Source: Christiangramia sp. (GTDB lineage: Bacteria; Bacteroidota; Bacteroidia; Flavobacteriales; Flavobacteriaceae). From it: 64,000 nt of DNA. Both the position numbers and the translations under genes were made by a program. How positions within the stretch are numbered: position 1 is the stretch's first letter; the number at the start of each line of letters is the position of its first letter. Positions 1 through 8,567 of this stretch are shown in pieces. A model generated the notes under the pieces. It was not told the DNA's origin and made no database searches. It saw only the letters and a list, made by a program, of their open reading frames with translations. The stretch lies in assembly GCF_029937855.1 (NCBI RefSeq), contig NZ_JAPYPC010000021.1, positions 1 through 64,000 of the forward strand. Direction: 5' to 3'.

Positions 1-337
1 CTTCATTTATGATCATATTATATAACTCCGGGATTTCTTCCGGATTATCCTGGAGATCGGCATCCATCGTGATCACTACCTCTCCCTGGGCTTTTAGAAA
101 GCCGGCATGTAAGGCCTGGGATTTTCCGTAGTTGCGATTAAAACGGATCCCTTTTACGCGATCATCGGCCTTAGCAAGGGATTCTATAGTTCGCCAGGAA
201 CCATCGGTACTGCCGTCATCAATAAATATGATCTCATAAGAAAAGGAATTGGATCGTAAGGTTTTTACGATCCAATTATATAATTCTACCAGAGATTGTT
301 CTTCGTTAAGAAGTGGTATTACAACCGATATCTGCAT
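1..337 (-). CDS. Glycosyltransferase family 2, partial (3' end outside window)
   Basis: Translating the minus strand from the ATG at 337 gives about 112 residues of a GT-A fold glycosyltransferase: a start of the form MQISVVIPLLNEE, the nucleotide-binding motif FIDDGSTDGSW, and the metal-binding segment ITMDADLQDNPEE. This pattern is typical of the DPM1/GtrB-like GT2 branch, which transfers a sugar from a nucleotide or polyprenyl donor at the inner membrane face. The gene runs off the left edge, so the C-terminal half, where membrane helices would sit, is not visible. It starts 3 bases after the DUF4199 stop, so the two are probably co-transcribed. Family is secure, substrate unknown. Confidence 0.9.
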   Translation of the reverse strand, partial: MQISVVIPLLNEEQSLVELYNWIVKTLRSNSFSYEIIFIDDGSTDGSWRTIESLAKADDRVKGIRFNRNYGKSQALHAGFLKAQGEVVITMDADLQDNPEEIPELYNMIINE

Positions 338-340
338 AAA

Positions 341-871
341 TTATGCGTTTGTGGTGTCTTTTTCCCTAAAAATTAAAGCTATTATCAGGCCAATTATAGA
401 AAAAAATACAAGTTGAGATGCAAAACTAATTCCTATATTCTTTAAAGAAAAAGTTTCTTCTTTTTCCATCTGAACCATAGCTTCGTTGATCTGAGCTTCT
501 GTCATACCAAAATTCTCAAACATTGCAGCCTGTTTCTCCATAGTGAGTTCTTTAAGGGTTTCAGCGGCTTCAGGATCAATAACATTAAAGAGAATCAAAC
601 TGAAAAGAGTCGCCAAAAAAAGACCAATTACCACAGTAAGGAAATAGTTAGAGAATGCATTTTTAAATGTAAAAAGTGATGTGCTAAGATCTTTGGCTTT
701 TTTTACAGCCATGGTGGCGAGTACTATAATTAAAATCAGATTGATTACCATTAAATACCATTCGGTCATCAACGAAATGTCAAAAGCATAAATGAGTACT
801 GCAATGAGAATTAAAGCGATTCCAAGATATACGCCATAACTGGTAGCTAGTTTTTTAGAAGATTTTTCCAT
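341..871 (-). CDS. DUF4199 family membrane protein
   Basis: A 176-residue protein with four hydrophobic segments (about residues 14-32, 38-55, 77-98 and 147-168) and an acidic, Glu/Met-rich stretch between the third and fourth (about 105-140). The layout of two helices, a helix after SLFTFKNAFSNYF, a soluble insertion, then a last helix is that of the DUF4199 family, which is widespread in Bacteroidota and has no established function. It lies directly upstream of a GT2 gene on the same strand. I infer a shared transcript. Family call rests on recognition of the pattern, not on a search. Confidence 0.85.
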   Translation of the reverse strand: MEKSSKKLATSYGVYLGIALILIAVLIYAFDISLMTEWYLMVINLILIIVLATMAVKKAKDLSTSLFTFKNAFSNYFLTVVIGLFLATLFSLILFNVIDPEAAETLKELTMEKQAAMFENFGMTEAQINEAMVQMEKEETFSLKNIGISFASQLVFFSIIGLIIALIFREKDTTNA

Positions 872-963
872 AGGTTAGTTGAAGTTTGATTAATTTAGCA
901 GTTAGTTAACAAATATAGTAAAACGTTACATTCTGAATTCAATTAAATATTTTTCCAAATTTA

Positions 964-994
964 TTTGTAGTTCAGGAGTAATTAGTTAAATTTG
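964..994 (+). promoter_or_regulatory. Bacteroidota-type promoter of rpmE2
   Basis: TTTG at 964-967 and TAAATTTG at 987-994 are separated by 19 bases, matching the Bacteroidota primary-sigma consensus TTTG-N17-23-TAnnTTTG. The predicted transcript start lies just after 1000 and leaves a leader of about 20 bases before rpmE2. Confidence 0.75.
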
Positions 995-1021
995 CACCTC
1001 GAAAATTAAAAGATCAAAGCG

Positions 1022-1276
1022 ATGAAGCAGGGAATCCATCCGGAAAATTATAGATTAGTAGCTTTTAAAGATATGTCTAATGAAGATGTGTTTATCACAA
1101 AGTCTACTGCAAAGACAAAAGAAAGTATTGAAGTTGACGGAACTGAATACCCGTTGGTAAAACTGGAGATATCCAGAACTTCTCATCCATATTATACCGG
1201 GCAAACCAAGCTTGTGGATAGTGCTGGTAGAATTGATAAATTCAAAAACAAATATTCAAAATTTAAGAAGAAATAA
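1022..1276 (+). CDS. rpmE2: 50S ribosomal protein L31 type B
   Basis: The 84-residue protein begins MKQGIHPENYRLVAFKDM and ends in a Lys-rich tail, as L31 proteins of type B do. It contains no cysteine, so it lacks the zinc ribbon of type A L31 and is the zinc-independent form, the one expected in Bacteroidota. It is a single-gene unit: a good promoter lies just upstream at 964-994 and a strong terminator hairpin follows at 1304-1327. Start is set by the ATG right after the short leader. Confidence 0.97.
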   Translation: MKQGIHPENYRLVAFKDMSNEDVFITKSTAKTKESIEVDGTEYPLVKLEISRTSHPYYTGQTKLVDSAGRIDKFKNKYSKFKKK

Positions 1277-1303
1277 TAATTTCTTTTATTTTTTAAGATA
1301 TAT

Positions 1304-1327
1304 AAGCCGCTCATCAGCGGCTTTTTT
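1304..1327 (+). terminator. Rho-independent terminator after rpmE2
   Basis: A 7-bp GC-rich stem (AGCCGCT / AGCGGCT) with a CATC loop is followed by six T residues, 28 bases after the rpmE2 stop. Confidence 0.9.
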
Positions 1328-1353
1328 ATTTTACTGTTTTGTATAATAAAGCC

Positions 1354-1383
1354 TTTGGTTTTGTTCAGGAACTCTTAATTTTG
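1354..1383 (+). promoter_or_regulatory. Bacteroidota-type promoter of the GlmU-like gene
   Basis: TTTG at 1354-1357, an 18-base spacer and TAATTTTG at 1376-1383 fit the Bacteroidota consensus. The box ends 17 bases before the ATG of the GlmU-like gene, so the leader is very short. Confidence 0.7.
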
Positions 1384-1400
1384 CGAAAATCTTAAATACA

Positions 1401-2576
1401 ATGAATTACATTCTTTTCGATGGTTCATCACGCGATGATCTTTTGCCCTTTACATTTACCCGGCCCGTTGCAGATATTAGAATAGGTATTCTAACTGTTC
1501 GTGAAAAGTGGGAGAAAATGTTGGGTAATCAAACTTCCACCAAAACCGAAGATTATCTTAGTGGTAAATGGCCAATTATAATAGGTGAAAAGAATATTTT
1601 TATTAATTCTTCCTTTATTCCGAATAAAGATTTAGTTGAAAGTATTCAATCTTTACAGGAGAATCAGAAGTTGGTTGCAAAAAATGAGGATACTATAGCT
1701 TACTTTCAGCAAGGGAATTCTGAAGTTGATTTGAATTCGTTTGAAACTATAGAAACAGAAGTAGAAACTCTAAAAGTAGCACATACCTGGGATATATTTT
1801 CTAAAAACAGAGAAGCTATCGAATCAGATTTTAGGTTAATTACTCAAAATAGAAAATCTCAGGCTATCCACGAATCAAATTTTGTAAAAGCGGCTGGTAA
1901 TGTTTTTATAGAGGAAGGTGCGATAGTGGAAAATTGTAGTTTAAATGCTTCTGATGGTCCTATTTATATAGGTAAGGATGCTGTGGTTATGGAAGGTTCT
2001 TTGATTCGCGGTCCTTTTGCTTTATGTGAGGGAGCTATGGTTAAACTTGGTGCTAAAATATATGGAGCTACCACCATTGGACCTGCATGTAAGGTTGGCG
2101 GAGAAATAAATAATTCAGTGCTATTTGAGAATAGTAATAAAGGGCATGATGGCTTCCTGGGTAATTCGGTCCTGGGGGAATGGTGTAATATAGGCGCCGA
2201 TTCAAATAATTCCAACCTGAAGAATAATTATGCAGAGGTGAGGTTGTGGAATTATAAATCTGAAAATTTTGCAAAAACAGGTCTACAGTTTTGTGGTTTA
2301 ATGATGGGTGATCACAGTAAATGCGCCATTAATACCATGTTTAATACCGGAACTGTTATTGGGGTGAGTGCAAATATTTTTGGCAGTGGTTTTCCCCGTA
2401 ACTTCGTTCCCGGTTTCAGTTGGGGAGGTAGTGCAGGAACCAGTACCTATAAGCTTGAGAAAGCTCTTGAAACAGCAGAACTTGTAATGCAGCGAAGAGA
2501 GGTACAATTAACCGAAGAAGATCGAAAGATCCTTACAAATGTTTTTGATTATTCGGCTAAATGGAGAAAGAATTAG
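1401..2576 (+). CDS. GlmU-like nucleotidyltransferase/acetyltransferase family protein
   Basis: A 391-residue protein. The N-terminal part carries the FDGSSRDDLLPFTFTRPVADIR segment typical of the Bacteroidota GlmU-like family, which stands in for a classical GlmU N-terminal domain. Residues about 165-370 show the short isoleucine/valine-rich hexapeptide turns of a left-handed beta-helix, the fold of bacterial acyltransferases. Members are annotated as UDP-GlcNAc diphosphorylase/glucosamine-1-phosphate acetyltransferase or as sugar nucleotidyltransferase. The likely role is therefore UDP-GlcNAc or related sugar-nucleotide synthesis for the envelope, in the cytoplasm. The substrate is not proved by sequence. 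Its stop overlaps by 4 bases the stop of the convergent gene at 2573. Confidence 0.85.
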   Translation: MNYILFDGSSRDDLLPFTFTRPVADIRIGILTVREKWEKMLGNQTSTKTEDYLSGKWPIIIGEKNIFINSSFIPNKDLVESIQSLQENQKLVAKNEDTIAYFQQGNSEVDLNSFETIETEVETLKVAHTWDIFSKNREAIESDFRLITQNRKSQAIHESNFVKAAGNVFIEEGAIVENCSLNASDGPIYIGKDAVVMEGSLIRGPFALCEGAMVKLGAKIYGATTIGPACKVGGEINNSVLFENSNKGHDGFLGNSVLGEWCNIGADSNNSNLKNNYAEVRLWNYKSENFAKTGLQFCGLMMGDHSKCAINTMFNTGTVIGVSANIFGSGFPRNFVPGFSWGGSAGTSTYKLEKALETAELVMQRREVQLTEEDRKILTNVFDYSAKWRKN

Positions 2577-2827
2577 AGTTTAATAAATAAGAAAAGCACT
2601 CCAAGGCTTAGAAAGATCAAAGCAGAAATTACCAGGACCTTATAATGCTTTTTTTTATGTGCTTTTAAGATATTGGCTTGAAAGCGCTCAAGATCCTCCT
2701 CTGTTAAACGTCCCTTTTGCAATATTCTCTGAAAACCTGAATCTGAATTTGATTCTAAACTATTTTTATTGCCATACCTGCTGGATTTTTCTTTAATTTC
2801 AGCGCTATTGGCACTTCCCAAATTCAT
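2573..2827 (-). CDS. Small C-terminally membrane-anchored protein, unknown
   Basis: An 84-residue protein with a polar N-terminal half rich in Ser, Asn, Lys and Glu and one hydrophobic segment at about residues 63-82, ending LFLFIKL. There is no signal peptide, so the topology suggests a tail-anchored inner membrane protein with its N-terminus in the cytoplasm. The motif LTEEDLERFQANILKAHKKKHYK before the helix would form a basic amphipathic helix. It is convergent with the GlmU-like gene and divergent from mtaB. I do not recognise the family. Confidence 0.65.
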   Translation of the reverse strand: MNLGSANSAEIKEKSSRYGNKNSLESNSDSGFQRILQKGRLTEEDLERFQANILKAHKKKHYKVLVISALIFLSLGVLFLFIKL

Positions 2828-2945
2828 AGCTATTTATTGAATTATGATCTTTTAAAGGTAATAAAAAAAGCCTCATTTTATAGAAACATTTTTAGTTGGT
2901 ATCTTTGCAGCCCAATTTGCAAATTGGTTATCAATAAATCAGGCT

Positions 2946-4277
2946 ATGGAAACTAAGAAAGTCGCATTTTATACCCTCGGTTGTAAGCTGAATTTTTCAG
3001 AAACATCAACAATTGCAAGATCTTTTGAGAACGAAGGTTTTAAACGTGTAGACTTTTCTGAAAAAGCAGATATTTATGTGATCAATACCTGTTCGGTAAC
3101 CGAAAATGCCGATAAGAGATTTAAAACTATTGTGAAACAGGCACAGAAAGTTAATGAAAATGCTTTTTTGGTAGCTGTTGGTTGTTACGCCCAGCTAAAA
3201 CCGGAAGAACTGGCTGCTGTAGACGGTGTAGATCTGGTTTTAGGAGCTACAGAGAAATTTAAGATTACAGACTACCTTAACGATCTCACAAAAAATGACT
3301 TTGGCGAAGTGCATTCCTGTGAAATTAATGAGGCCGACTTTTATGTGGGTTCTTATTCCATAGGAGACAGGACCAGGGCCTTTTTGAAAGTTCAGGATGG
3401 TTGTGATTATAAATGTACTTATTGTACGATTCCGTTAGCCAGAGGTATCTCCAGAAGTGATAAGCTGGAGAATGTGTTGAATAATGCTTCTGAAATTTCT
3501 GAACAGGGGATCAAGGAAATTGTACTTACCGGCGTGAACATAGGAGATTACGGTAAAGGGGAATTCGGAAATAAAAAGCATGAACATACTTTTTTAGATT
3601 TAGTAAAAGCTTTAGATGAAGTAGAGGGTATTGAAAGACTGCGTATATCGTCTATTGAGCCAAATTTGCTCAAAAACGAAACTATAGATTTTGTTTCTGA
3701 AAGCAGAACTTTTGTACCGCACTTTCATATTCCGTTACAAAGCGGGAGCGATGAAATCCTCAAACTTATGCGTCGTAGATATATGAGTGATCTTTATGTA
3801 GACAGGGTGAAAAGGATTAGGAAGGTTATGCCCCATGCCTGTATAGGAGTTGATGTAATTGTAGGTTTTCCTGGTGAAACTGACGAACATTTTCTGGAAA
3901 CCTATAATTTCCTAAGTGAGTTGGATATTTCTTATTTGCACGTATTTACTTATTCTGAAAGGGACAATACACCGGCAGCTGAAATGGAGAGTGTTGTTCC
4001 AGTGAAGGTAAGGAAGAAAAGAAGTAAAATGTTAAGAGGTCTTTCTGCTAAGAAAAGACGTGCTTTTTATGAAAGTCAGTTAGGAAATACTGGTACGGTA
4101 TTATTCGAAGGAGAGAATAAAGAAGGTTATATTCATGGATTCACTGAAAACTATGTAAAAGTAAAGGCACCGTGGAATCCTGAAAAAATAAATACTCTTC
4201 AGAAAATTAAACTGACAAAAATCGATGAGGACGGGTTGGTAAGATTTGAAGAATTAACCGAACCAGCCTTGGTTTAA
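2946..4277 (+). CDS. mtaB: tRNA t6A37 methylthiotransferase MtaB
   Basis: A radical SAM enzyme (443 residues) that converts t6A at position 37 of ANN-decoding tRNAs into ms2t6A. Three domains are visible. The N-terminal methylthiotransferase domain has cluster cysteines at Cys13, Cys49 and Cys80. The radical SAM core carries CDYKCTYC, giving Cys153, Cys157 and Cys160. A C-terminal TRAM-like domain covers about residues 375-440. The CKLN motif after Cys13 and the TRAM region favour MtaB over MiaB or RimO. A TATCTTTG -7 box at 2900-2907 suggests its own promoter. The gene overlaps the stop of the convergent hypothetical gene by 4 bases. Confidence 0.93.
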   Translation: METKKVAFYTLGCKLNFSETSTIARSFENEGFKRVDFSEKADIYVINTCSVTENADKRFKTIVKQAQKVNENAFLVAVGCYAQLKPEELAAVDGVDLVLGATEKFKITDYLNDLTKNDFGEVHSCEINEADFYVGSYSIGDRTRAFLKVQDGCDYKCTYCTIPLARGISRSDKLENVLNNASEISEQGIKEIVLTGVNIGDYGKGEFGNKKHEHTFLDLVKALDEVEGIERLRISSIEPNLLKNETIDFVSESRTFVPHFHIPLQSGSDEILKLMRRRYMSDLYVDRVKRIRKVMPHACIGVDVIVGFPGETDEHFLETYNFLSELDISYLHVFTYSERDNTPAAEMESVVPVKVRKKRSKMLRGLSAKKRRAFYESQLGNTGTVLFEGENKEGYIHGFTENYVKVKAPWNPEKINTLQKIKLTKIDEDGLVRFEELTEPALV

Positions 4278-4570
4278 ATATTGATGCCCACGGGCAAAAG
4301 ATCTTTATATTTTCTTCTGTTTTTTCTAATAAAACTGGCAATTTCTGGACTGGTGGGGACTACCCGGGTGTTACGCTCCTTAATTTCAGCAAGAACTGCT
4401 TTGATAAAATCTTCTTGTTTGTCTTCACTGTTTTCAGGCATTCTCAATTTTGTTAAAAATATTTTTCTTTCCTGTTGAGAATATTCGATGATTGCCAGTT
4501 CATCATTAATGCGAGTTTCGAATTGTCTTAGAAACTCATTGTCTGTAATAATCATCTCTTCATCACTCAT
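4274..4570 (-). CDS. Small hypothetical protein, cytoplasmic
   Basis: A 98-residue soluble protein, mainly helical by composition, without signal peptide, cysteines or recognisable motif. It starts MSDEEMIITDNEFLRQFE and ends RKYKDLLPVGINI. It lies 11 bases downstream of the pirin gene on the same strand, so it is probably co-transcribed with it. The coding frame is supported by the tight spacing and by an ordinary Flavobacteria-like amino acid composition. I cannot assign a family or function. Confidence 0.65.
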   Translation of the reverse strand: MSDEEMIITDNEFLRQFETRINDELAIIEYSQQERKIFLTKLRMPENSEDKQEDFIKAVLAEIKERNTRVVPTSPEIASFIRKNRRKYKDLLPVGINI

Positions 4571-4581
4571 TTCTAATAGAT

Positions 4582-5352
4582 TTAATTCATAGGCACTTCA
4601 ATTAGAAGCACCTTTGATGGGTTGTTAAACTCAAGGGATATTTTAGAAGTGTTCCAAATTCCCACGGCATCTCGTTTTTTTAGGATAGTCTCTTCAAAAT
4701 TTGCTTCACCTTCAATTAAAAAAACATAGACTCCGTTATTTTCACTTTTCAGATGGTAGTCAATTTTTTTGCCAGGCTGAAAATTACCAAGATGCAAATA
4801 AGCCTGCTGGTTTATATATAACGAATTTTCTGACTGGTCAGTTTTTGGAGCTACCACATTAATAAGTTGATTAGAATCCAGTAATTCTGAAAAATTTCTC
4901 TGATCGTAACGCGGTTCTATATCATTTTTCTCAGGAAAAATCCATATTTGAAGCATATTTAATTCCTCCTGTGAAGAGTTAAATTCACTATGTTCCACTC
5001 CGGTGCCAGCGCTCATCACCTGTACTTCACCTGCTTTGACCACTGCGCTATTGTTCATGGAATCTTTATGTCTTATCTCTCCTTTTAAAGGAATAGAAAT
5101 GATCTCCATATTTTTATGTGGATGAGTGCCAAATCCCATTCCAGATTGTACATAATCATCATTCAGTACCCTTAAAAGACCGAATTGTACTTTTTCAGGA
5201 TCAAAAAAATTTGCAAAGCTGAAAGAATAGTTAGCGTTAAGCCATCCGTGATTGGCTTTACCCCGTCTATTTGCGGGATGTAATACTTTCTCCATTTTTT
5301 GTGATTCGTAAATTTGAAAGTCAGGTTTTAAGCAGTAATTTTGATTGTTCAA
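4582..5352 (-). CDS. Pirin family protein (YhhW-like bicupin)
   Basis: A 256-residue bicupin. Near residue 30 it has the RRGKANHGWLNANYSFSFANF pattern of bacterial pirins. The N-terminal cupin carries the metal-binding set GFGTHPHKNMEI (two His) and GTGVEHSEFN (Glu and His further on). Relatives include E. coli YhhW, which shows quercetin 2,3-dioxygenase activity in vitro; the true substrate in this organism is unknown. The protein is cytoplasmic. Its start is only 43 bases from the divergent alpha/beta hydrolase start, so the two share a promoter region. Confidence 0.92.
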   Translation of the reverse strand: MNNQNYCLKPDFQIYESQKMEKVLHPANRRGKANHGWLNANYSFSFANFFDPEKVQFGLLRVLNDDYVQSGMGFGTHPHKNMEIISIPLKGEIRHKDSMNNSAVVKAGEVQVMSAGTGVEHSEFNSSQEELNMLQIWIFPEKNDIEPRYDQRNFSELLDSNQLINVVAPKTDQSENSLYINQQAYLHLGNFQPGKKIDYHLKSENNGVYVFLIEGEANFEETILKKRDAVGIWNTSKISLEFNNPSKVLLIEVPMN

Positions 5353-5395
5353 TTTACAATTTAATGCTAGGATTCTTTGTTATATACTTGTTAAA

Positions 5396-6100
5396 ATGAG
5401 ACAGGAGCAGAAGCGTAGACATGTATATTTAATGCCTGGAATGGCTACCGATTCGGCGATTTTTGAATATATAAAATTACCCGAAGATATCTTTGAAATA
5501 CATTTGTTGCAATGGAAGATTCCTGAAAATAATGAAAGCCTGCAGAATTATGTAAAAAGAATGCTAAGACATGTACATCATCAAGATATTGTCTTAATAG
5601 GAGTATCATTTGGCGGGATAATTGTTCAGGAAATGGCGAAATACCTTGAGGTAAATAGACTTATTATTATTTCGAGCGTTAAATGTAGTAGTGAATTACC
5701 TTCAAGGATGAAATTTGCATCGAGGACAGGTCTTTTTAGAATCATACCAACGAGTCTTGCGAGTTATAAAGATTATTTTGAAAAGTTTGCCTTTGGTGAT
5801 TTCCTCAAAAAGAGAGCTAAACTATATAAGCAGTATATTTCTATTACAGATAAAAAATATTTGGATTGGGCGATTAAAAATATGGTGAACTGGACATGCG
5901 AAAGGCCTGATGAAAAGGTGATTCATATCCATGGAGATAAGGATGAAGTGTTTCCAATAAAAAATATGGATAATGCTATTGTAGTTCCGGGTGGAACCCA
6001 TATTATGATCATCAATAGGTTTAAATGGTTTAATGAATATCTGCCAGAATTAATCCTAACAGGAAAAATACAAGAAAGAAAAAACGAAAAAGTTAATTAA
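5396..6100 (+). CDS. Alpha/beta hydrolase
   Basis: About 234 residues. The nucleophile elbow is GVSFGG, with the catalytic Ser flanked by glycines after a hydrophobic strand. A late acid lies in HIHGDKDEVFP and a His in PGGTHIMII, giving a complete Ser-Asp-His triad. No signal peptide, hence a cytoplasmic esterase or lipase-like enzyme of unknown substrate. An in-frame ATG at 5345 would add 17 residues that overlap the pirin start and look non-coding; I chose 5396, where MRQEQKRRHVYLMPG begins. The lytic transglycosylase gene follows after 6 bases, so the two are likely one operon. Confidence 0.85.
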   Translation: MRQEQKRRHVYLMPGMATDSAIFEYIKLPEDIFEIHLLQWKIPENNESLQNYVKRMLRHVHHQDIVLIGVSFGGIIVQEMAKYLEVNRLIIISSVKCSSELPSRMKFASRTGLFRIIPTSLASYKDYFEKFAFGDFLKKRAKLYKQYISITDKKYLDWAIKNMVNWTCERPDEKVIHIHGDKDEVFPIKNMDNAIVVPGGTHIMIINRFKWFNEYLPELILTGKIQERKNEKVN

Positions 6101-6106
6101 ATAGCT

Positions 6107-7063
6107 ATGAAAATTTTAAAGAATGGATTACTTATCGTTGGTTTGTTCACTGTGTGCGCGGTAAGTATTAATGCAGTACAGCAAGAACAGCCGGAAGCTG
6201 CTATGAAGAATAGAACTGCTGATAATATTGATGATGAAAGTGTTGCTGATACTTATAAAATTAAGGCATTACCAATGCCTGAAGATCTGGAATTCGCTGG
6301 AGAATCTGTTCCGTTAAACGATCCTGATATTTATGAAAGAATGGATCGGGAACTTTTAGTAAATACATACTGGCAATCGAACGCACTACTGTTGATGAAA
6401 CGAGCGCATAAATATTTCCCTGTGATTGAGCCTGTTTTAAAAGAGGAAGGAATTCCAGATGATTTTAAATATCTGGCGGTTATTGAAAGTGGGTTGACCC
6501 ATGCTGTTTCACCAGCAAGAGCCGTTGGGTTCTGGCAGATTTTAGAAAGTACAGGTAAAGAATATGGGCTGGAAATTAACGGGAATGTAGATGAACGATA
6601 TCATATTGAAAAATCCACACGCGTAGCAGCCGATTATCTAAAGAAAGCCAAGGCAAGGTTTGGTTCCTGGACACTGGCAGCAGCTTCTTATAATGCGGGT
6701 CATTATGGAGTGGATAAACAATTGGATAGACAGAAAGTAGGGGAGTATTATGATTTGTTGTTAGGAGAGGAAACCGGCAGATATGTTTTTCGGATTCTTG
6801 CAGTTAAGGAAATTATGACGAATCCTGAAAAATATGGTTTCAGTTTTAATGAAAGTGATTTATATACACACATTCCGGTAAAAAAAGTAAAAGTGGATAC
6901 GGTGGTTACATATTTTCCGGATTTCGCAGAAAATTTTGGGATCAACTATAAAATTTTAAAGGTTCATAATCCCTGGTTAAGGGATGATCATCTTAAAAAT
7001 GCTTCCAGGAAAACTTATTATATAGATATTCCGGAAGAAGGATATTATCCTGAAATCAAATAG
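6107..7063 (+). CDS. Lytic murein transglycosylase (SLT domain)
   Basis: A 318-residue periplasmic protein with a signal peptide (about residues 1-24, ending INAV). The transglycosylase SLT domain lies at about residues 100-240. The catalytic Glu is Glu127 in the sequence VIESGL, followed by the family motif AVGFWQI and later AAASYNAGHYGV. Such enzymes cleave the MurNAc-GlcNAc bond of peptidoglycan to form 1,6-anhydro-MurNAc, in wall turnover. It resembles the MltD catalytic domain, but no LysM repeat is obvious in the C-terminal 70 residues, so the tail may bind something else. Confidence 0.92.
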   Translation: MKILKNGLLIVGLFTVCAVSINAVQQEQPEAAMKNRTADNIDDESVADTYKIKALPMPEDLEFAGESVPLNDPDIYERMDRELLVNTYWQSNALLLMKRAHKYFPVIEPVLKEEGIPDDFKYLAVIESGLTHAVSPARAVGFWQILESTGKEYGLEINGNVDERYHIEKSTRVAADYLKKAKARFGSWTLAAASYNAGHYGVDKQLDRQKVGEYYDLLLGEETGRYVFRILAVKEIMTNPEKYGFSFNESDLYTHIPVKKVKVDTVVTYFPDFAENFGINYKILKVHNPWLRDDHLKNASRKTYYIDIPEEGYYPEIK

Positions 7064-7072
7064 TAAGTAGAA

Positions 7073-7777
7073 TTAATCCACCTGAACATTGTCGGCATAG
7101 ACTTCCTCATATTCCTTTACAAGGTTTTTCGAGATGGAAGCTTCTAAGGCAATATAATTTTCGCGGTAAGCTGTTTCTTCTTCAGTTTGCATAGGGGGGA
7201 ACACACTTCTTCTAATATCCATGATCTTTTTGTCTTCATCAAGAAGAAAACAGGTAGGTAGACCAAGGGAATGTTTTAATTGTCTAACGACATAAGCTCC
7301 CTGGTTTTTTGACTCATCTACATAAACCACAGAAATATTGGAAGAAAACTTTTCAGCTAACTCCTTTACCTTTTCTTTCTTGTCCCAGAATAAAACGATA
7401 AAATCGATTTTATCTTTATATTCTAATGCCAGTTCATTTATTGCAGGGATTTCTCCTTTACTGGGAATACACCAGGAGGCGTAAGTTATGAGGAATACAG
7501 ATTTTTTATAATCGTAAAGATTTACAACATTTTTTTTAAGGCCCTGAAATTTAAAGTTATCCATATAGGCTCCTTCCAAATGCGTATTGGTAAAATCTTC
7601 AAAAAGTTGTTTTCCTTTTTCGTAATCGTTAAATCTATATGCTAAATCTGCTTTCTTGTTGTAATCGGAAAGGTGCATATAAAGCTTTTCAGTAAAATAA
7701 CTTTTATTCTGCAAGTTCTCTTGCTGGGAAAAAACGGAAGGGGCGATAAATAGAAAAACTAGTAATAGTTTTTTCAT
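7073..7777 (-). CDS. TlpA-like thioredoxin-fold protein with CxxS active site
   Basis: A 234-residue exported protein: signal peptide about residues 1-17 (MKKLLLVFLFIAPSVFS) then a thioredoxin/TlpA fold from about residue 80. The active-site position reads SWCIPSKGEIP, so Cys103 is present but the resolving cysteine is Ser106. TlpA/ResA relatives normally have WCxPC and reduce disulfides in the periplasm. A CxxS protein may act as an isomerase or hold a mixed disulfide. It is convergent with the transglycosylase gene, 9 bases away. The fold is clear; the function is not. Confidence 0.85.
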   Translation of the reverse strand: MKKLLLVFLFIAPSVFSQQENLQNKSYFTEKLYMHLSDYNKKADLAYRFNDYEKGKQLFEDFTNTHLEGAYMDNFKFQGLKKNVVNLYDYKKSVFLITYASWCIPSKGEIPAINELALEYKDKIDFIVLFWDKKEKVKELAEKFSSNISVVYVDESKNQGAYVVRQLKHSLGLPTCFLLDEDKKIMDIRRSVFPPMQTEEETAYRENYIALEASISKNLVKEYEEVYADNVQVD

Positions 7778-7899
7778 GCAATCTTTGGGGTTGGTTTGCG
7801 CAAAAGTATACCAGGAAAGGATTGCAGAGAAAAATTTTCGGTGAAGTACCTATTTATTAGTTAAAAGAGAAAATGTTCTTAAAATGTTAATAACAAAAG

Positions 7900-8415
7900 C
7901 TATATTTTCTTCATTTGCTCTTTCATCATTCGAATTTGATCATTCATCATGCCATGTTTATCAAGCTTTTTAGCTTCATTAAGTAGTGTGGTTGCTTCTC
8001 TTTTTCTTCTTTTCGTCATAGCGATCCCGGCCAGGTTCAGTTTTGCCATCGCAAGGTCGTGATCCATGGAAAGACCCAAGCGAAGAGCGCGTTTAAAGAA
8101 CTTTTCAGCCTGCGTGATATTGGTTTGGGAAACCATTAGACCATGAAGATACCAGTAATATCCCTGTTGTTTTTTTACCAAAGCTTTTTCAGGATCCTTA
8201 ATTCTATCCAGCCATTTCTTTGCGCCGGGAAAATCCTGTTTTCTTAGTCTAAGAAAAGCTAAAAGGATCATTTCGTTTTTGAAATATAGGAATATGAAAA
8301 TTCCCGAAAGTAATAAGAGAAATATACCGTTACCTATATTACCTTCGATAAACTGCCAGATTGCTGTCGCAATGATTAGGCCGGCTAAAACTAATTTGAA
8401 ATTTTTATTGAACAT
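7900..8415 (-). CDS. Membrane-anchored TPR-like protein
   Basis: A 171-residue protein with two N-terminal membrane segments (about residues 8-21 and 26-46) and a cytoplasmic helical part. The latter holds TPR-like helix pairs, for example around residues 85-95 (YYWYLHGLM), 103-113 (AEKFFKRALRLG) and 120-150 (AMAKLNLAGIAMTKRRKREA). TPR arrays bind protein partners; nothing here tells which one. It is divergent from rpmH. I recognise the architecture, not a named family. Confidence 0.7.
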   Translation of the reverse strand: MFNKNFKLVLAGLIIATAIWQFIEGNIGNGIFLLLLSGIFIFLYFKNEMILLAFLRLRKQDFPGAKKWLDRIKDPEKALVKKQQGYYWYLHGLMVSQTNITQAEKFFKRALRLGLSMDHDLAMAKLNLAGIAMTKRRKREATTLLNEAKKLDKHGMMNDQIRMMKEQMKKI

Positions 8416-8481
8416 TTTGAGTCTTCATTTTTCCAGGCGGCAAAGGTAATAAAAACAATTAGAAATTATTTCAAATTAGTA

Positions 8482-8512
8482 TTTGCAGTACTTAAAAAGC
8501 TTTGTATATTTG
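8482..8512 (+). promoter_or_regulatory. Bacteroidota-type promoter of rpmH
   Basis: TTTG at 8482-8485 and TATATTTG at 8505-8512 with a 19-base spacer fit the Bacteroidota consensus exactly. The start codon lies 55 bases after the -7 box. Confidence 0.75.
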
Positions 8513-8567
8513 CACGCAGTTTTAAAGACAGACAAAACGAATTTACAGAAGATAAAAGATACTCACA

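Noticed and set aside
1964-2507. Minus-strand ORFs inside the GlmU-like gene
   Set aside because: They lie fully within a clear protein family gene on the other strand and translate to unstructured, His/Pro/Ser-rich peptides.
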